A DNA stretch of 64,000 bases from Deltaproteobacteria bacterium (GCA_020444165.1 JAHLLK010000007.1:62001-126000), one strand, 5' to 3'. Positions 1 through 10,049 are shown, numbered from the stretch's first letter. Program-made: numbers and translations. Notes: generated by a model not told the origin, from the sequence alone.

Positions 1-495
1 GGCAAAGTCCAACAAGCCCATCTGGGCCAGCCAGCCGCCCTTGGCCCAGACCCAGTGGCACAGGGGATCATAGACCAGGGTGGCCCAGGCGATGGCGAAG
101 AGGAGGAACGACTTGAAGCGCACCCGCTCCACAAAGGCCCCGGTGATCAGGGCCGGGGTGATCACCGCGAACATCATCTGGAAGGAGGCGAATAGCTCGG
201 CCGGGATGGTGGGGCCATAGTTGGGGTTGGGCGCCGCGCCCACGCCCACCAGGCCCACGTGGGCCAGGGAGCCGATGATACCGCCGATATCCGGTCCGAA
301 GGCCAGGGTGTAGCCATAGAGCACCCACTGCACTCCGATGAGAGCCATGAAGATGTAGGAGAGGGTCAGGGTGGAGAGGATGTTTTTCTTCCGGACCATG
401 CCCCCGTAGAAGAAGGCCAGGGCTGGCGTCATCAGCAATACCAGGGAGCAGCAGACCAAGACCCAGGCGGTGTTGCCGGTGTCAATGGCGGACAT
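1..495 (-). CDS. amtB: Ammonium transporter AmtB (3' part lost at window edge)
   Basis: This is the first 165 codons of an Amt/Rh-family ammonium channel, an inner-membrane protein that lets ammonium/ammonia into the cell. The minus-strand translation begins MSAIDTGNTAWVLVCCSLVL and continues with the family signature FFYGGMVRKKN, then hydrophobic segments and LYDPLCHWVW-like sequence typical of AmtB helices 1-4. The start is the ATG at 493-495, preceded by an AAGGAGG ribosome binding site. The C-terminal two thirds lie beyond position 1. A GlnK gene often accompanies amtB and may lie outside the window. Family assignment is secure; the physiological link to the amine and glutamate genes further right is only suggestive. 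Confidence 0.9.
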   Translation of the reverse strand, partial: MSAIDTGNTAWVLVCCSLVLLMTPALAFFYGGMVRKKNILSTLTLSYIFMALIGVQWVLYGYTLAFGPDIGGIIGSLAHVGLVGVGAAPNPNYGPTIPAELFASFQMMFAVITPALITGAFVERVRFKSFLLFAIAWATLVYDPLCHWVWAKGGWLAQMGLLDFA

Positions 496-1452
496 GTAAC
501 CTCCTTGTGGCGCTCCGGCGGTGTGGCCGGGGGCGGACTTTGGCTGGCGAAGGGGTGCTCTACAATATTGTCGAAATAGATCGATTTCAGGGCGGCATCT
601 TAGAACTGATCTACAATTTTGAACAAGAAAAAAAATGCGCCCGTAACAAAGAGGCGCCACACAACAAGTCAAAATAACTTCCCTGCCATATTGTGGCCAG
701 TTTATAAGTTTAACTTAAGGACTCGGCGCGGTATTCCGGCCGGCAAACCGGTAAATACCGCGTATTGGAGTGGCATTACTACCAGGCGGTAGCCACGGCC
801 GAGAGACTCGGGCCCGGCCTGCCTTGCGGCCGACCGGCCGCGCGGCCTCGGGAGCCACGGGGCTCCGGCCTCGGAGCGACGGGCTGGCCCGCCCCGACCC
901 GTCGGAGGCTCCTCTGTCGCAAGATGTTATTATGGTTGGTAAAGTGGAGACAAGAAACCGGAATGAGCCGCGCGGCGGTCCGGGGAGGTGGCCTGCTTCC
1001 GCGGTTCGGACGCGGAGCCCGCTTCCCCCGAAGAGCCAGCCCGCAGGGGGCGGAGACCCGGCGGGACCCCGGGCGGGGAGCCAGCCTGGGACCCGGCCTG
1101 CCCGCCAAACTCCGCGCATTTCAACCTACGCGGGAGAACTTTTTCGTCCTACCTACGGGTAGCTTTGCCTGAAGTTTGGCGCTCCGGCCTAACTCTTAGG
1201 CCGGCGCTTGACGCCCCTGGGACAGGTTTTCCGCCGGGGGTTTTTGCCCTCTTCCACACCCTAAAAAGACCGGACCAAGAAGCCGGTGCGACGTTGGGGG
1301 CCGGCTGCGAGTTGGCCGCTCAATCCGAGGTTTTTCGCCAAAATCAGGCCGTCTAATCGGCAAAACGGACCGTGCACCGGGCCGAATTGCGCTCCCCCGC
1401 CCCCAGGAAACCTGGCGGAGCGATTTCTCCGAAAGGCTCCGGGTTAAACCTC
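496..1452. other. Long non-coding, hairpin-rich intergenic region
   Basis: No convincing gene is seen. Open frames here lack ribosome binding sites and have Arg/Pro/Gly-rich compositions typical of GC-rich shadow frames. The part near 560-720 is AT-rich and probably holds the amtB promoter; TGCCATATTGTGGCCA at 684-699 has, on the minus strand, the GG-N10-GC spacing of a sigma-54 promoter but matches the consensus weakly. From about 725 on there are strong inverted repeats: CGCGGTATT/AATACCGCG (727-735 with 754-762), GGAGCC/GGCTCC near 848-863, and CGACGGG/CCCGTCG near 877-904. Confidence 0.5.
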
Positions 1453-1547
1453 TAAAGTTTTTTTGGGGGAGGGGGGTGTGGGGGGAGGCCCCCTATTTTT
1501 CAAAAAAAGGGCCTCCCCCCACATCTTCCACATTCTCCACCCTCCCC
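1453..1547 (-). repeat. Operon-end hairpin repeat, copy A
   Basis: Member of the nine-copy family described in the findings. It begins with AAAGTTTTTTTGGGGGA and folds into a long stem of the type GGGGGGAGGCCC...GGGCCTCCCCCC with T/A tracts at the tip. It abuts the stop codon of the molybdopterin oxidoreductase gene on the minus strand, so it may act as a transcription terminator or mRNA 3' end stabiliser. Confidence 0.8.
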
Positions 1548-3569
1548 CTAAGCAGCCGACGCCACCTCCACCAGGCTGCAGTGGAAGGCGCAGGTTTCGC
1601 CCTGGTCGGTGAGCCGCTGGCTGGTGAGTTGGTTGATGCCCTGGCCCCCGGGCATGAAGCGGGGCCAGTGGATGCCCTCGGCCACCAGCAGGCCGGCCGG
1701 GGTGTCGGTGGTCAGCTCGGCGTAGAGGCGGCACTCGCCCCGGTCGTTGAACACCCGCACCAAGTCTCCTTGGCCCAGGCCGCGCGTGGCCGCGTCGTGG
1801 GGGTTGATGAGCACCTTGGGCGGACCGGCCAGCTCCCGCAAGGCGGCGATCTCGCCAAAGGCCGAGTTCAGGAACAGGTGGTGGGGCGGGGTGATCAGCT
1901 CCAGGGGGTACTTGCCGGCGCCTTCCGGGTCCCGCCACGGTTCGCCCGCCGGCAGGGGGTCCTGACCGCGGGCCTGCCAGGCGGCGGAGAAGAACTCCAC
2001 CTTGCCCGAGGGGGTGTTGAAGCCCGCGGCATAGGGGTTGGCCGGGATGTTCAGGCGCACCGCCTCGCCCCGCCCCAGGGCCGCGTGGTCCACTCCGGCC
2101 AGGAAGGGGTGCTCTGCGGCCAGGAAGCCCCGGATCAGCTCCTCCTCGTCCAGATGGAACACCTCCTCGGTGTAACCCAGCCGCCGGGCCAGCTCCTGGA
2201 ACACGGCCAGATTGCTCCGGCACTGGCCCACGGGGGGGATCACCGGCCGGGCCAGGCGGAGGTAGTTGTGGCCATAGGAGCGGTAGAGGTCGGTCACCTC
2301 CAGGAAACAGGCGCTGGGCAGGATGAGGTCGGCCCACAGGGCGGTGTCGGTAAGGAACAGCTCGGAGGACACCGTGAACAGGTCTTCCCGGGCCAGGCCC
2401 TGGCGCACCCGGGCCGCCTGGGGCGCCACGGCGGCCGGATTGCTCATGTAGTTGTAGAGGAGCTTCACCGGCGGATCGTCCAACCGGGTGAGGGCGTCGC
2501 CCAGCTCCACCATGTTCACCACCCGGGTGCCCGGGGGGCAGAGGTCGGGCCGGGTCAGGCGCGAGAGATCGGCCGGCGCGCCGCCCACGGTGCGGGTGAT
2601 GCCGCCGCCGGGTTTGGTGAAAGCCCCCACCAGGGCCGGCAGGCAGGCGATGGTGCGCAGGGCCATGGCCCCCCGGAGCTGGCGGGCCGGCCCCCAGCCG
2701 GTGCGGAGGTAGGGCGCCCGGGCCTGGCCGTAGGCCCGGGCCAAGCTCACGATGTCCGCGGCCGGCACCCCGGTGAGCTCCGCGGCCCGGGCTGGCGGGT
2801 ACTCCGCGGCCCGGGCGGCCAGCTCGGCATAGCCCAGGGCGTGCTGGTCCACATAGGCCCGGTCCACCAGGCCTTCCGTGATGAGCACCTGCATCAGGCC
2901 CAGGGCCAGGGCCGCGTCGGTGCCGGGCCGGGGGCGGAGATGCAGGTCCGCCTGCTTGGCGGTGCGGTTGGCGTAGGGGTCGATCACCACCAGCCGCGCC
3001 CCCTGGTCCCGGGCCTTTTTGAAGAAGGGCCAGGCGTGGACATTGGTGGTGAGGGTGTTGCTGCCCCAAATGAGGATGAAGTCGGACTCCGCCGCGGCCT
3101 CGATATCCGTGCTGGGCCCGGGGCCCAGGGTGGCGGCAAAGCCGGCCGAAGCGGCGGGGCCGCAGATGGTGGGCAAGAGCCGGCTGGCTCCCAGCTTATG
3201 GAAAAAGGCCTCGCCGGCGTTGCGCTGGATCAGCCCCATGTGCCCGGCGTAGTGATAGGGCAGGATGGCTTCCGGGCCATGGGCGGCAGCCACTTCCTGG
3301 AACTTGGCCGCCACCAAAGCCAGGGCCTCGTCCCAGGACACCGGCCGGAAACGCCCCTCCCCCTTGGGCCCCGTGCGGGCCAGCGGGGTGAGGACCCGCT
3401 CCGGGTGGTGCACGTGCTGGGGAAAGTAGCCGGCCTTTTGGCAGATGAAACCCCGGGTGAAGGGATGGGCGGGATCGCCTTTCACCTTGGTGATCCGGCC
3501 GTCTTCCACCTGGCACAACAGCCCGCAGGTGTCCGGGCAGTCCTTGGCGCAAACGCTTGGCTTCCACAT
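1548..3569 (-). CDS. Molybdopterin oxidoreductase (DMSO-reductase family)
   Basis: A 673-residue catalytic subunit of the Mo/W-bis-MGD oxidoreductase superfamily. Cys7, Cys11, Cys15 and Cys43 form an N-terminal [4Fe-4S] motif, followed by the molybdopterin core (for example WGSNTLTTNVH, VVIDPYANRTA) and a C-terminal molydopterin-dinucleotide-binding domain around KYPLELITPPHHLFLNSAF. No Tat signal is visible, so it is probably cytoplasmic. The start ATG at 3567-3569 has a GGGAGG ribosome binding site; the longer frame upstream lacks one. No electron-transfer partner subunit lies beside it. Substrate unknown; anaerobic dehydrogenase or reductase members of the family act on formate, thiosulfate, nitrate and many organic compounds. 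Confidence 0.85.
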   Translation of the reverse strand: MWKPSVCAKDCPDTCGLLCQVEDGRITKVKGDPAHPFTRGFICQKAGYFPQHVHHPERVLTPLARTGPKGEGRFRPVSWDEALALVAAKFQEVAAAHGPEAILPYHYAGHMGLIQRNAGEAFFHKLGASRLLPTICGPAASAGFAATLGPGPSTDIEAAAESDFILIWGSNTLTTNVHAWPFFKKARDQGARLVVIDPYANRTAKQADLHLRPRPGTDAALALGLMQVLITEGLVDRAYVDQHALGYAELAARAAEYPPARAAELTGVPAADIVSLARAYGQARAPYLRTGWGPARQLRGAMALRTIACLPALVGAFTKPGGGITRTVGGAPADLSRLTRPDLCPPGTRVVNMVELGDALTRLDDPPVKLLYNYMSNPAAVAPQAARVRQGLAREDLFTVSSELFLTDTALWADLILPSACFLEVTDLYRSYGHNYLRLARPVIPPVGQCRSNLAVFQELARRLGYTEEVFHLDEEELIRGFLAAEHPFLAGVDHAALGRGEAVRLNIPANPYAAGFNTPSGKVEFFSAAWQARGQDPLPAGEPWRDPEGAGKYPLELITPPHHLFLNSAFGEIAALRELAGPPKVLINPHDAATRGLGQGDLVRVFNDRGECRLYAELTTDTPAGLLVAEGIHWPRFMPGGQGINQLTSQRLTDQGETCAFHCSLVEVASAA

Positions 3570-3722
3570 GAGCGTTATCCTCCCGGGGCGCCGGCCGGGT
3601 GATTCCCGGACCTGGTTCCAAGATACCATCCGCGGCGCGGGGCCGGAAGCGTGGGCAGGGCCCGGGGACGGGAGGCGGGCCGCGCCCGGCGGGGTGGGGT
3701 CTGGGGGGAAAAGGGGACGGGG

Positions 3723-5501
3723 CTAGGGCAGCAGTTCCTTGATGCGCGCGAGCAGCTCGGCCTGGCGCACGGGCTTGAAGACCAGCCCGGCCGCCCCCAG
3801 GGAGGTCAGTCTGTCGGTGAATTCGTACTGGGTGTAGCCGGTGACCACCAGCACCTTCGCCCGGGGGTTCCGGCGCTGGATCTCGGCCAGGCAGGCCTCG
3901 CCCCCCATGCCGGGCATGCCCAAGTCCAGCATAACGAGATCAATGGTATCTTGATTGGCGGCGTAAATGTCCAGGGCCTCCTCGCCGCTCTGGGCCTGCC
4001 GGACCCGATAACCCCGGCGGCGGAGCATGCGGCCGGTGATCTCCCGCACGTCGTCCTCGTCATCCACCACCAGAATGGCGCCGCGGCCCGCCGGGCTCTC
4101 GTCCCCTGCCCCGGCCGCGGGGCTGGCCGCCGCCTGGGCCGCGCCGGCCGCGGGCAAATAGATCAGGAATTGGGCGCCCTCGCCCGGCCGGCTCTGGCAG
4201 CAGATGTGACCCCCCGCGCCTCCCACGCTGCCGTACACCGTGGCCAGCCCCAGACCTGTCCCCTGGCCCACCCCCTTGGTGGTGAAGAACGGCTCGAAGA
4301 TCTTCTCCCGCACCTCCGGGCTCATGCCCGGCCCCTGGTCCCGCACCGTGAGCAAAACCTGGGGGCCCACCAACCTCTCCGCGCAGCCGGCGCACCTCTG
4401 CTCCCGGCCGGGCAGGCCGCGGGTGGCTAGGTAAATGGTCCCGCCGCCCTCCAGGGCGTCGGCGGCGTTGGTGGCCAAGTTGAAAATCACCTGCTCCATC
4501 TGCTGGGGATCGGCCTGGACCAGGGGGAGGTCCTCGGCCAGGTCCAGCTCGAGGCTAACCATCTTGGGCAGGGTGCGGGAGAGCATGGCGCAGGTCTCGG
4601 CCACCACCTGATTCAGGGACAGGGGCAGGCTCCGGACTTCCATCTCGCGGCTGAAGGTCAGGATCTGGCGCACCAGATTCCGGGCCTTGGTGGCGGAGTT
4701 GGTGATGGCCGCCAGGTGCTGGCGGGCCGAGGCGACCGGGGTGGGGTCACCCGGCGCCAGCCCCGCTCGCGCCGGATCGTCCTGGGCCGGCTCGCCTCGG
4801 ACCAAATCGTCCTGGGCCAGCTCGGCAAAGCCCATGATGGCCGCCAGGAGGTTGTTGAAGTCGTGGGCGATGCCTCCGGCCAGGGTGCCGATGGCCTCCA
4901 TTTTCTGCCCCCGCTGGAGCCGCTTCTCCAGCTCGGCGCGCTCCTGCTCCGCCTGCCGCTGCCGGATGGCCAGGGACACCAGGCTGCATAACAGTTCCAG
5001 ATAGGGGGCTTCCGGCAGGGGGCCCGGCCGGCGCCGGAGGAGAGTCAAGCCGCCGTAGGGCTGTCCCTCCAGGGCGAAACCCACCACGTAGCAAGCATCC
5101 ACCCCCAACAGGCGCTGGGCGGCCTGGCACACCGGCCGCGGCAAACGCCGGGCCAACAGCTCATGGACTCCCCCGGGCACCCGCTCCAGCCGCCCGCTGC
5201 AAAAGCGGGCCGTTTCGGCGGGGGTCATCTCCGCCACCTTGATCGCCATGCGGCGGGGATCCTGGCCCAGGATCTTCAGAACCTGCTCGGGTGTGGTGCC
5301 CAACCCGTGGTATTTACGGATGGTTATGGCGTGGAGCTTGGGGTCGTACAAGGAGATGACCACCAAGTCGTCGGGCAGCAACTCGGCGCAAAACCCGGCG
5401 ACCATGTCGCACAGGTCAGACACGGTGGTGCAGCTTCTGAGCCTTTCCACCAGGAGCCCGGAGAAACGGCTCAGGACATCCTCACGGACGGGTTCCGGCA
5501 T
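3723..5501 (-). CDS. Hybrid sensor histidine kinase with C-terminal receiver
   Basis: A 592-residue soluble signalling protein. An N-terminal sensory region (about residues 1-185, GAF-like in layout, unassigned) leads through a coiled coil (185-200) to a HisKA domain with the phospho-acceptor His at about residue 213 ([14 protein letters not shown]). The HATPase domain shows N-box [10 protein letters not shown] and G-box DQGPGMS...FFTTK...[11 protein letters not shown], and the receiver domain shows VDDEDD and the phospho-Asp motif [12 protein letters not shown]. No transmembrane segments. The ATG at 5499-5501 has an AAGGAGT site 5-6 bases upstream; the GTG 24 bases further up is less likely. 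No dedicated response-regulator gene lies alongside, so the target is unknown. Confidence 0.9.
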   Translation of the reverse strand: MPEPVREDVLSRFSGLLVERLRSCTTVSDLCDMVAGFCAELLPDDLVVISLYDPKLHAITIRKYHGLGTTPEQVLKILGQDPRRMAIKVAEMTPAETARFCSGRLERVPGGVHELLARRLPRPVCQAAQRLLGVDACYVVGFALEGQPYGGLTLLRRRPGPLPEAPYLELLCSLVSLAIRQRQAEQERAELEKRLQRGQKMEAIGTLAGGIAHDFNNLLAAIMGFAELAQDDLVRGEPAQDDPARAGLAPGDPTPVASARQHLAAITNSATKARNLVRQILTFSREMEVRSLPLSLNQVVAETCAMLSRTLPKMVSLELDLAEDLPLVQADPQQMEQVIFNLATNAADALEGGGTIYLATRGLPGREQRCAGCAERLVGPQVLLTVRDQGPGMSPEVREKIFEPFFTTKGVGQGTGLGLATVYGSVGGAGGHICCQSRPGEGAQFLIYLPAAGAAQAAASPAAGAGDESPAGRGAILVVDDEDDVREITGRMLRRRGYRVRQAQSGEEALDIYAANQDTIDLVMLDLGMPGMGGEACLAEIQRRNPRAKVLVVTGYTQYEFTDRLTSLGAAGLVFKPVRQAELLARIKELLP

Positions 5502-6130
5502 CGGGACTCCTTGTTGTGGTTTCACAGGCGGCAGCCGGGTTTTTTCACCGCGATTCGTTCTCTTTATCGTTTTATATATCGTATTTTGAGATGGTTCACC
5601 AACTGCTGCTTGATAACTGAATAAATCCTTGCCGCCGGGGACGGGGCCTGGGCCCGGGGGCGCGGGAACCCAGGCCGGGCGCGCGGCCGGCGCTTCCCGC
5701 CCGGGTGACCGGTCCGCCCGGGCAGGTCTTGCCCGATGGCCGGCGCCTGCTCACCTTCCGCGGTAGCTTCCAGGAGTTCCAGGACAGGGTGGGGCAGAGA
5801 GACGCCTGGTTCCCGCGGGCGCACTCTCTGCCGCCCGATCCGGCCTAGCTGCCCCTGTTTCCTCTTAATATCAATGATGGCAACCAGGAAGCGCCCGAAC
5901 TGTGGCAGGCGGTCCGCGAGATCAGCCCCGAGGCCAAGGCCACCGGGCAGCCCAGCCCCCTTAGCCCTCTCCCCGTTGGGCGGCGCGCCAGGCTCGCCCG
6001 TCTCCCCGCCGCACGCGGCCCTAACCGTCGCGGGCCGCACGGTGAAACGGGCCTTGATTTCTTCATGGACAAACCGCGCCGCTTGGCCTAGTCTGGGCCA
6101 TCTCGAACAACTTTTTCAGGGGGTTAGGCC
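5502..6130. other. Intergenic region with a possible degraded gene
   Basis: An AT-rich stretch (about 5535-5625) holds the upstream region of the histidine kinase gene. The rest is GC-rich and has no intact gene. One plus-strand frame from a GTG at 5705 to the TAG at 5846-5848 reads smoothly (LLTFRGSFQEFQDRVGQRDA), and the same frame continues after the stop with LPLFPLNINDGNQEAPELWQ. This may be the relic of a coding sequence, but I recognise no family. Confidence 0.3.
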
Positions 6131-6673
6131 ATGAAAACCACTTGGAGCGCCATAATTTCAATCGCGCTGTTGTCCTTCGCTCTGGCCGGCCCCGCTTTGG
6201 CCTGGGACGAGGCCAAACTCAAGGGCGAAGTAAGGGACCTCCTGGCCCAGGCCTCCGAGGGCTTCATGAAAAAGGACGTGGCCGCGGTTTTGGCCACCGC
6301 CGGGCCCGGGGCCACGGTGAAGTACCGAGATGGCCGCACCCTCACCATGGACCAGTGGGCCCAGGGGGTGCGCCGGGAGATGGCCGACTGGCAGGAGGTG
6401 AGCACCAAGTTCACGGTGGAGCAGGTGTGGCCCAAGGGCCAGGACCAGGCCGGCGCGGTGTACCGCGAAGAGCACAGCTTCACCCGCCAAAACGATCCCG
6501 GCCATAAGTACGCCATCGTCGGGCGTTACCGGGCCCGGCTGACCAAGACCCCCGCGGGCTGGCGCTTCAGCGAGTTCACCGACCTGGGCACCCGGTTCCT
6601 GCGGGACGGCCAGCCCTACACGCCCCCGGCTCCCCCGGCCGAGAAGGCCAAACCGGCCCCCAGCCAGAGTTAG
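6131..6673 (+). CDS. Small secreted SnoaL/NTF2-like protein
   Basis: 180 residues with a clear N-terminal signal peptide (basic start, hydrophobic core to about residue 24, cleavage after ALA). The mature part, about residues 25-160, has the alternating pattern of an NTF2-like alpha/beta cone fold (SEGFMKKDVAAVLATAGPGATVKYRDGRTLT at its front, beta strands ending in GWRFSEFTDLGTRFL), followed by a Pro/Ala/Lys-rich tail. Such proteins (DUF4440/SnoaL-like) bind small ligands or act as isomerase-like enzymes, but the active residues are not conserved enough to say which. Likely periplasmic. The start follows a CAGGGGGT sequence. Confidence 0.6.
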   Translation: MKTTWSAIISIALLSFALAGPALAWDEAKLKGEVRDLLAQASEGFMKKDVAAVLATAGPGATVKYRDGRTLTMDQWAQGVRREMADWQEVSTKFTVEQVWPKGQDQAGAVYREEHSFTRQNDPGHKYAIVGRYRARLTKTPAGWRFSEFTDLGTRFLRDGQPYTPPAPPAEKAKPAPSQS

Positions 6674-6918
6674 CGATCACCCCAGACCAAGACCGGACCG
6701 GTGCGGGCTCCCCGCGCCGGTCCGCCGCTTTTTGCCGCCTTCCAAAGTGCTCTCCGTAGCCGCGGGACTGGTGCTATAATACGCCAGCCACCGCAAATGC
6801 CTCGTAAATCCCTGCCACGCCGGCCGCCCAAAGGGGGGTGCGCCGGGGTGGAAACCTCAGGAGCAATACGGCCTTGGCAAGCCTTGCTGCCTTATCCCCG
6901 TCAGAAAGTGAGCATCCC

Positions 6919-8787
6919 ATGCGCAAACATCTTGGCACCTTGACGGCTTTTCTCCTGGGAGCCGCCCTGGCCCTCGCCGGGCCGGCCGCCGCGGGGCAGT
7001 ACAACCAATTCGTCGTGTTCGGCGACAGCACCCTGGACACCGGGTATTTCCGCTACCACACCACGGGCGACGCCCTGGTGGACGAAGCGGTGCGCATCGC
7101 CATCTCCCGCGGGGCCAAGGGGGGCTGGGCCGGGAACGGGGAGATGAACACCACCATTTTGGCCGGAAAATTCGGCCTTAACGCCGACACGGTGGAAATC
7201 GGCGGGACCAACTACGCCAACGGCGGCGCCACCTCCGTCCCCAACGACAAACCGATCATGCCCGCCAACGTGGCCACGGTGCAGCAGATCGCCAACTATC
7301 TCGACGCGGTGGGCGGCAGGGCCGATTCCCAGGCCCTGTATTTGATCAAGTCCGGCGACAACGACGCCACCTATTACACCAACCAGGGCGCGGCCTGGCG
7401 GGCGGCGCACCCCAACTATCTGGCCGAGGGGGCAGCCGCCCTGGCCGAGGCGGTGGCCCGCCTGCAGGCGGCCGGCGCGCGCACCATCGTGGTGCGCAAT
7501 TCCTATGACGCGGCGATTTTCGCCGGTGTGGGCGGCGATATCGCCCCCGAGAACGCGGAGGCCTACGGGCGCTCCGTGGGGTTGTGGCGAAGCGAATGGA
7601 CGAACCTGACCGCGCGGGGGGTGCGCTTCATCCCGGCGGACAACGACAGCCTGTTCTCCTACATCGTGCACAATCCCACCAAGTTCGGCTTCACCGCCGA
7701 GACCGTGCTGGCCGCCAACGCCCCCTCCCCGGTCAGCGCCCTGGTTTCCATCCTCACCCCGGAACAGCAGCGGGGTTATCTGTTCATCGACGGGGTGCAC
7801 GTGACCACCGCCGGCCAGACCATCGAGGCGGATTACGTCTACAACCTGCTGGTGGCGCCCAGCCAGATCTCGCTGATCGCCGAAAGCGCCGTGCACAGCG
7901 TATGGGCCCGCACGGCCACCATCCAGGAGCAAATAGAGCTTTCCGGGCAGCACCGCGGGCCGAACGGGGTCAACGTCTGGACCAGCGCCGGGGTGAGCCG
8001 CCTGAAATTGGATAATGAGTCCGGCTTGCCCGACGCCAGCGGCACCCCCTTCGGCGGCACGGTGGGGGTGGACTATCAGACCGGGTTCGGACTCCTGTTG
8101 GGCGCGGCGTTCTCGGCCGGCGGCCAACGGCAGGACTTCTCCGACGGCGGCAACTACGGCCAGGAGGAGGAGGCTCTGAGCGTCTATGCCGCCTACAGGC
8201 TCGGGCCGGTGTGGGGCAACGCGCTGGCGTCCTTTGGCCAGATCCAGAACACCCTCAGCCGCGACGCGGCGCTCGGCATCCTCACCGATGAAAACCAGGG
8301 CGACACCAACGGCCAGTCCCAGGCCCTGGCGCTCCGGGTTGGCGGCGATATCCACCTGGGCCCCGTCACCACCGGCCCGGTGGTGGGCATGGTGCTGCAG
8401 CAGGTGTATCTGAACGGCTTCACCGAATCCGGGGGCACCGGCCTCACCGCGCTCGCCTTTGGCGGCCAGACCAGGGATTCGGTGATCAGCCAGCTCGGCT
8501 GGCGGGTGGCCGTGGATGTGGGCGACTGGCAGCCGTTCGCGGAAGCCAAATGGAACCACGAGTTCGCCGATACCGACCGCACCGTGACCGCCATGCTCAC
8601 CACCACCGACGCCCCCTCCTACGAGGTGGACGCCGCGCCGGTGGGCGAGGACTGGGCCACCGCCTCCCTGGGCGCCTCTTACCGGCTCAACTCCTGGGTG
8701 ACCCTCCTGGGCTCGCTTTCAGCCATGCTCGGCAACTCGGACGCGGAGAGCTACGGCGGCGAGGTGGGCGTGAATTTCAGTTTCTAG
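6919..8787 (+). CDS. Autotransporter GDSL esterase/lipase
   Basis: A 622-residue type Va autotransporter of the EstA kind. A signal peptide (1-26) is followed by a GDSL/SGNH hydrolase passenger: block I FVVFGDSTLDTG with nucleophile Ser37, a block III-like SGDNDA, and block V DGVHVTTAGQ with the catalytic Asp/His. The last 270 or so residues form an autotransporter beta-barrel (GVDYQTGFGLLLGAAFS, repeated aromatic-ended strands) ending in NFSF, the C-terminal Phe signal for BAM-mediated insertion. The enzyme should sit on the outer membrane surface hydrolysing esters or lipids. The ATG at 6919 directly precedes the signal peptide; the longer upstream frame does not encode one. Confidence 0.92.
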   Translation: MRKHLGTLTAFLLGAALALAGPAAAGQYNQFVVFGDSTLDTGYFRYHTTGDALVDEAVRIAISRGAKGGWAGNGEMNTTILAGKFGLNADTVEIGGTNYANGGATSVPNDKPIMPANVATVQQIANYLDAVGGRADSQALYLIKSGDNDATYYTNQGAAWRAAHPNYLAEGAAALAEAVARLQAAGARTIVVRNSYDAAIFAGVGGDIAPENAEAYGRSVGLWRSEWTNLTARGVRFIPADNDSLFSYIVHNPTKFGFTAETVLAANAPSPVSALVSILTPEQQRGYLFIDGVHVTTAGQTIEADYVYNLLVAPSQISLIAESAVHSVWARTATIQEQIELSGQHRGPNGVNVWTSAGVSRLKLDNESGLPDASGTPFGGTVGVDYQTGFGLLLGAAFSAGGQRQDFSDGGNYGQEEEALSVYAAYRLGPVWGNALASFGQIQNTLSRDAALGILTDENQGDTNGQSQALALRVGGDIHLGPVTTGPVVGMVLQQVYLNGFTESGGTGLTALAFGGQTRDSVISQLGWRVAVDVGDWQPFAEAKWNHEFADTDRTVTAMLTTTDAPSYEVDAAPVGEDWATASLGASYRLNSWVTLLGSLSAMLGNSDAESYGGEVGVNFSF

Positions 8788-8788
8788 G

Positions 8789-8882
8789 ATAATTTTTGAA
8801 GAAATGGGAAGGTGTGGGGGGAAGGACCCTTTTTTGAAAAAAAGGGTCCTTCCCCCCACACCCCCCATCCCCCAAAAAACTT
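8789..8882 (+). repeat. Operon-end hairpin repeat, copy B
   Basis: Cleanest copy of the family: a 24-base-pair stem, 8812-8835 with 8837-8861, starting GTGTGGGGGGAAGGACCC, followed by CCCCAAAAAACTT. It begins directly after the esterase stop codon. Confidence 0.85.
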
Positions 8883-8935
8883 GGTTATGGATGGATTTTT
8901 TCAACATCCTGCCAAGGTAGCCCCTGAGCTAATCC

Positions 8936-9715
8936 ATGAAAATCAAGCCAAATGAAGGAATTCGTGCCTTGGACATCCCCCGTATCTTCAACATCACCGA
9001 AAGCGCTCACCGCATCCATAACCCGTTCACCCCGGAAAAGCTGGCCACCCTCGGCCGAGCGTTGCGCCTGGAGGCGGGGACTCGGGTGCTCGACCTCGGC
9101 AGCGGTTCGGGCGAGATGCTTTGCACCTGGGCCCGCGATCATGGAATCTCCGGCGTCGGCGTCGACCTGAGCCAGTTGTTCACCGCGCAGGCGAAACTCC
9201 GCGCGGCCGAACTCGGCGTCGCCGAGCAGGTAGAGTTCATCCACGACGACGCCGCCGGCTACGTGGCCGACGAAAAGGTCGGGGTGGCGGCCTGTCTCGG
9301 GGCCACCTGGATCGGAGGGGGAGTCGCCGGCACCCTCGAGCTCCTGGCGAAGAGTCTCCGCTCCGAAGGTATCATCCTCATCGGCGAGCCCTACTGGCGG
9401 CAGTTGCCCCCCACGGAAGACGTGGCCAAGGGATGCTCTGCCAATTCCCTCTCCGACTTTCTCATCCTCCCAGAACTTCTCGGGTCTTTCGGCGACCTCG
9501 CTTACGACGTGGTGGAAATGGTTCTGGCTGACCAAGATGGCTGGGACAGGTACGAAGCGGCCAAGTGGCTCACCATGCGCCGCTGGCTCAAAGCGAATCC
9601 CGACGACGACTTGGCGCCAGAGGTCAGGGCCAAACTGACCTCGGAGCCAAAACGCTACGCCGCCTACACGCGTGAATACCTTGGCTGGGGCGTGTTCGCG
9701 CTGCTGGCGCGGTGA
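8936..9715 (+). CDS. Class I SAM-dependent methyltransferase
   Basis: 259 residues with a Rossmann-like methyltransferase domain. Motif I is RVLDLGSGSGEML (about residues 49-61), the acidic end of strand 2 is GVGVDLS, and a motif II/III region VACLGATWIGGG and LIGEPYW follows. It resembles small-molecule methyltransferases of the UbiE/methyltransferase-11 group. No predicted substrate. The Shine-Dalgarno signal is weak. It is alone between two repeat elements, so it is probably monocistronic. Confidence 0.8.
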   Translation: MKIKPNEGIRALDIPRIFNITESAHRIHNPFTPEKLATLGRALRLEAGTRVLDLGSGSGEMLCTWARDHGISGVGVDLSQLFTAQAKLRAAELGVAEQVEFIHDDAAGYVADEKVGVAACLGATWIGGGVAGTLELLAKSLRSEGIILIGEPYWRQLPPTEDVAKGCSANSLSDFLILPELLGSFGDLAYDVVEMVLADQDGWDRYEAAKWLTMRRWLKANPDDDLAPEVRAKLTSEPKRYAAYTREYLGWGVFALLAR

Positions 9716-9794
9716 GGCGAGGCAGCTGGGATTGGGCGACGGCTGGTTGCCGCGGATACGGGGGCCCCTCTCCCGCGCCACAAATTCGAGAGCG

Positions 9795-10043
9795 ATGCGC
9801 GGCGCGTCCTGCGCCGTGCATCTTGGAGTGTTGGCAAAAGCGTGGTTTTGCCAACACTCACAAATAACTAGCCTTTCAGGCTCGTTATTTGGCGGGCCAT
9901 CCCCGGGGTCCCCAAGCTAGCCTTGCTAGCTTGGGGTGAATCCATGGCCCGCATGAGGCCGATTGCATACAATAGCCACTGAAATGTGGCGTAAACCGCG
10001 TTTTAAACCAAAATATATTCGTAAACACCGTGCATCGGCCTCA
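9795..10043. repeat. Four-hairpin dispersed element, copy 1
   Basis: Four consecutive hairpins: 9795-9821 (GCGCGGCGCGTCCTGCGCC type), 9826-9859 (GAGTGTTGGCAAAA/TTTTGCCAACACTC), 9862-9890 (AAATAAC...GTTATTT) and 9891-9952 (GGCGGGCCAT/ATGGCCCGC). A segment bounded by the inverted pair TGAGGCCGATTGCA and TGCATCGGCCTCA follows, to 10043. A small extra hairpin (9907-9943) sits in the loop of the fourth. Confidence 0.8.
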
Positions 10044-10049
10044 ATTTAC

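Noticed and set aside
715..1356. Overlapping short open frames in the region right of amtB
   Set aside because: All six frames are open because of high GC; compositions are Arg/Gly/Pro-rich and no start has a ribosome binding site.
1476..3602. Long plus-strand open frame opposite the molybdopterin oxidoreductase, and similar long antisense frames (22746-24725, 34003-36030, 35765-38719, 57348-59102)
   Set aside because: They lack ribosome binding sites and have Gly/His/Gln/Arg/Pro-rich sequences typical of the complementary frame of GC-rich genes; the minus-strand frames carry clear protein families.
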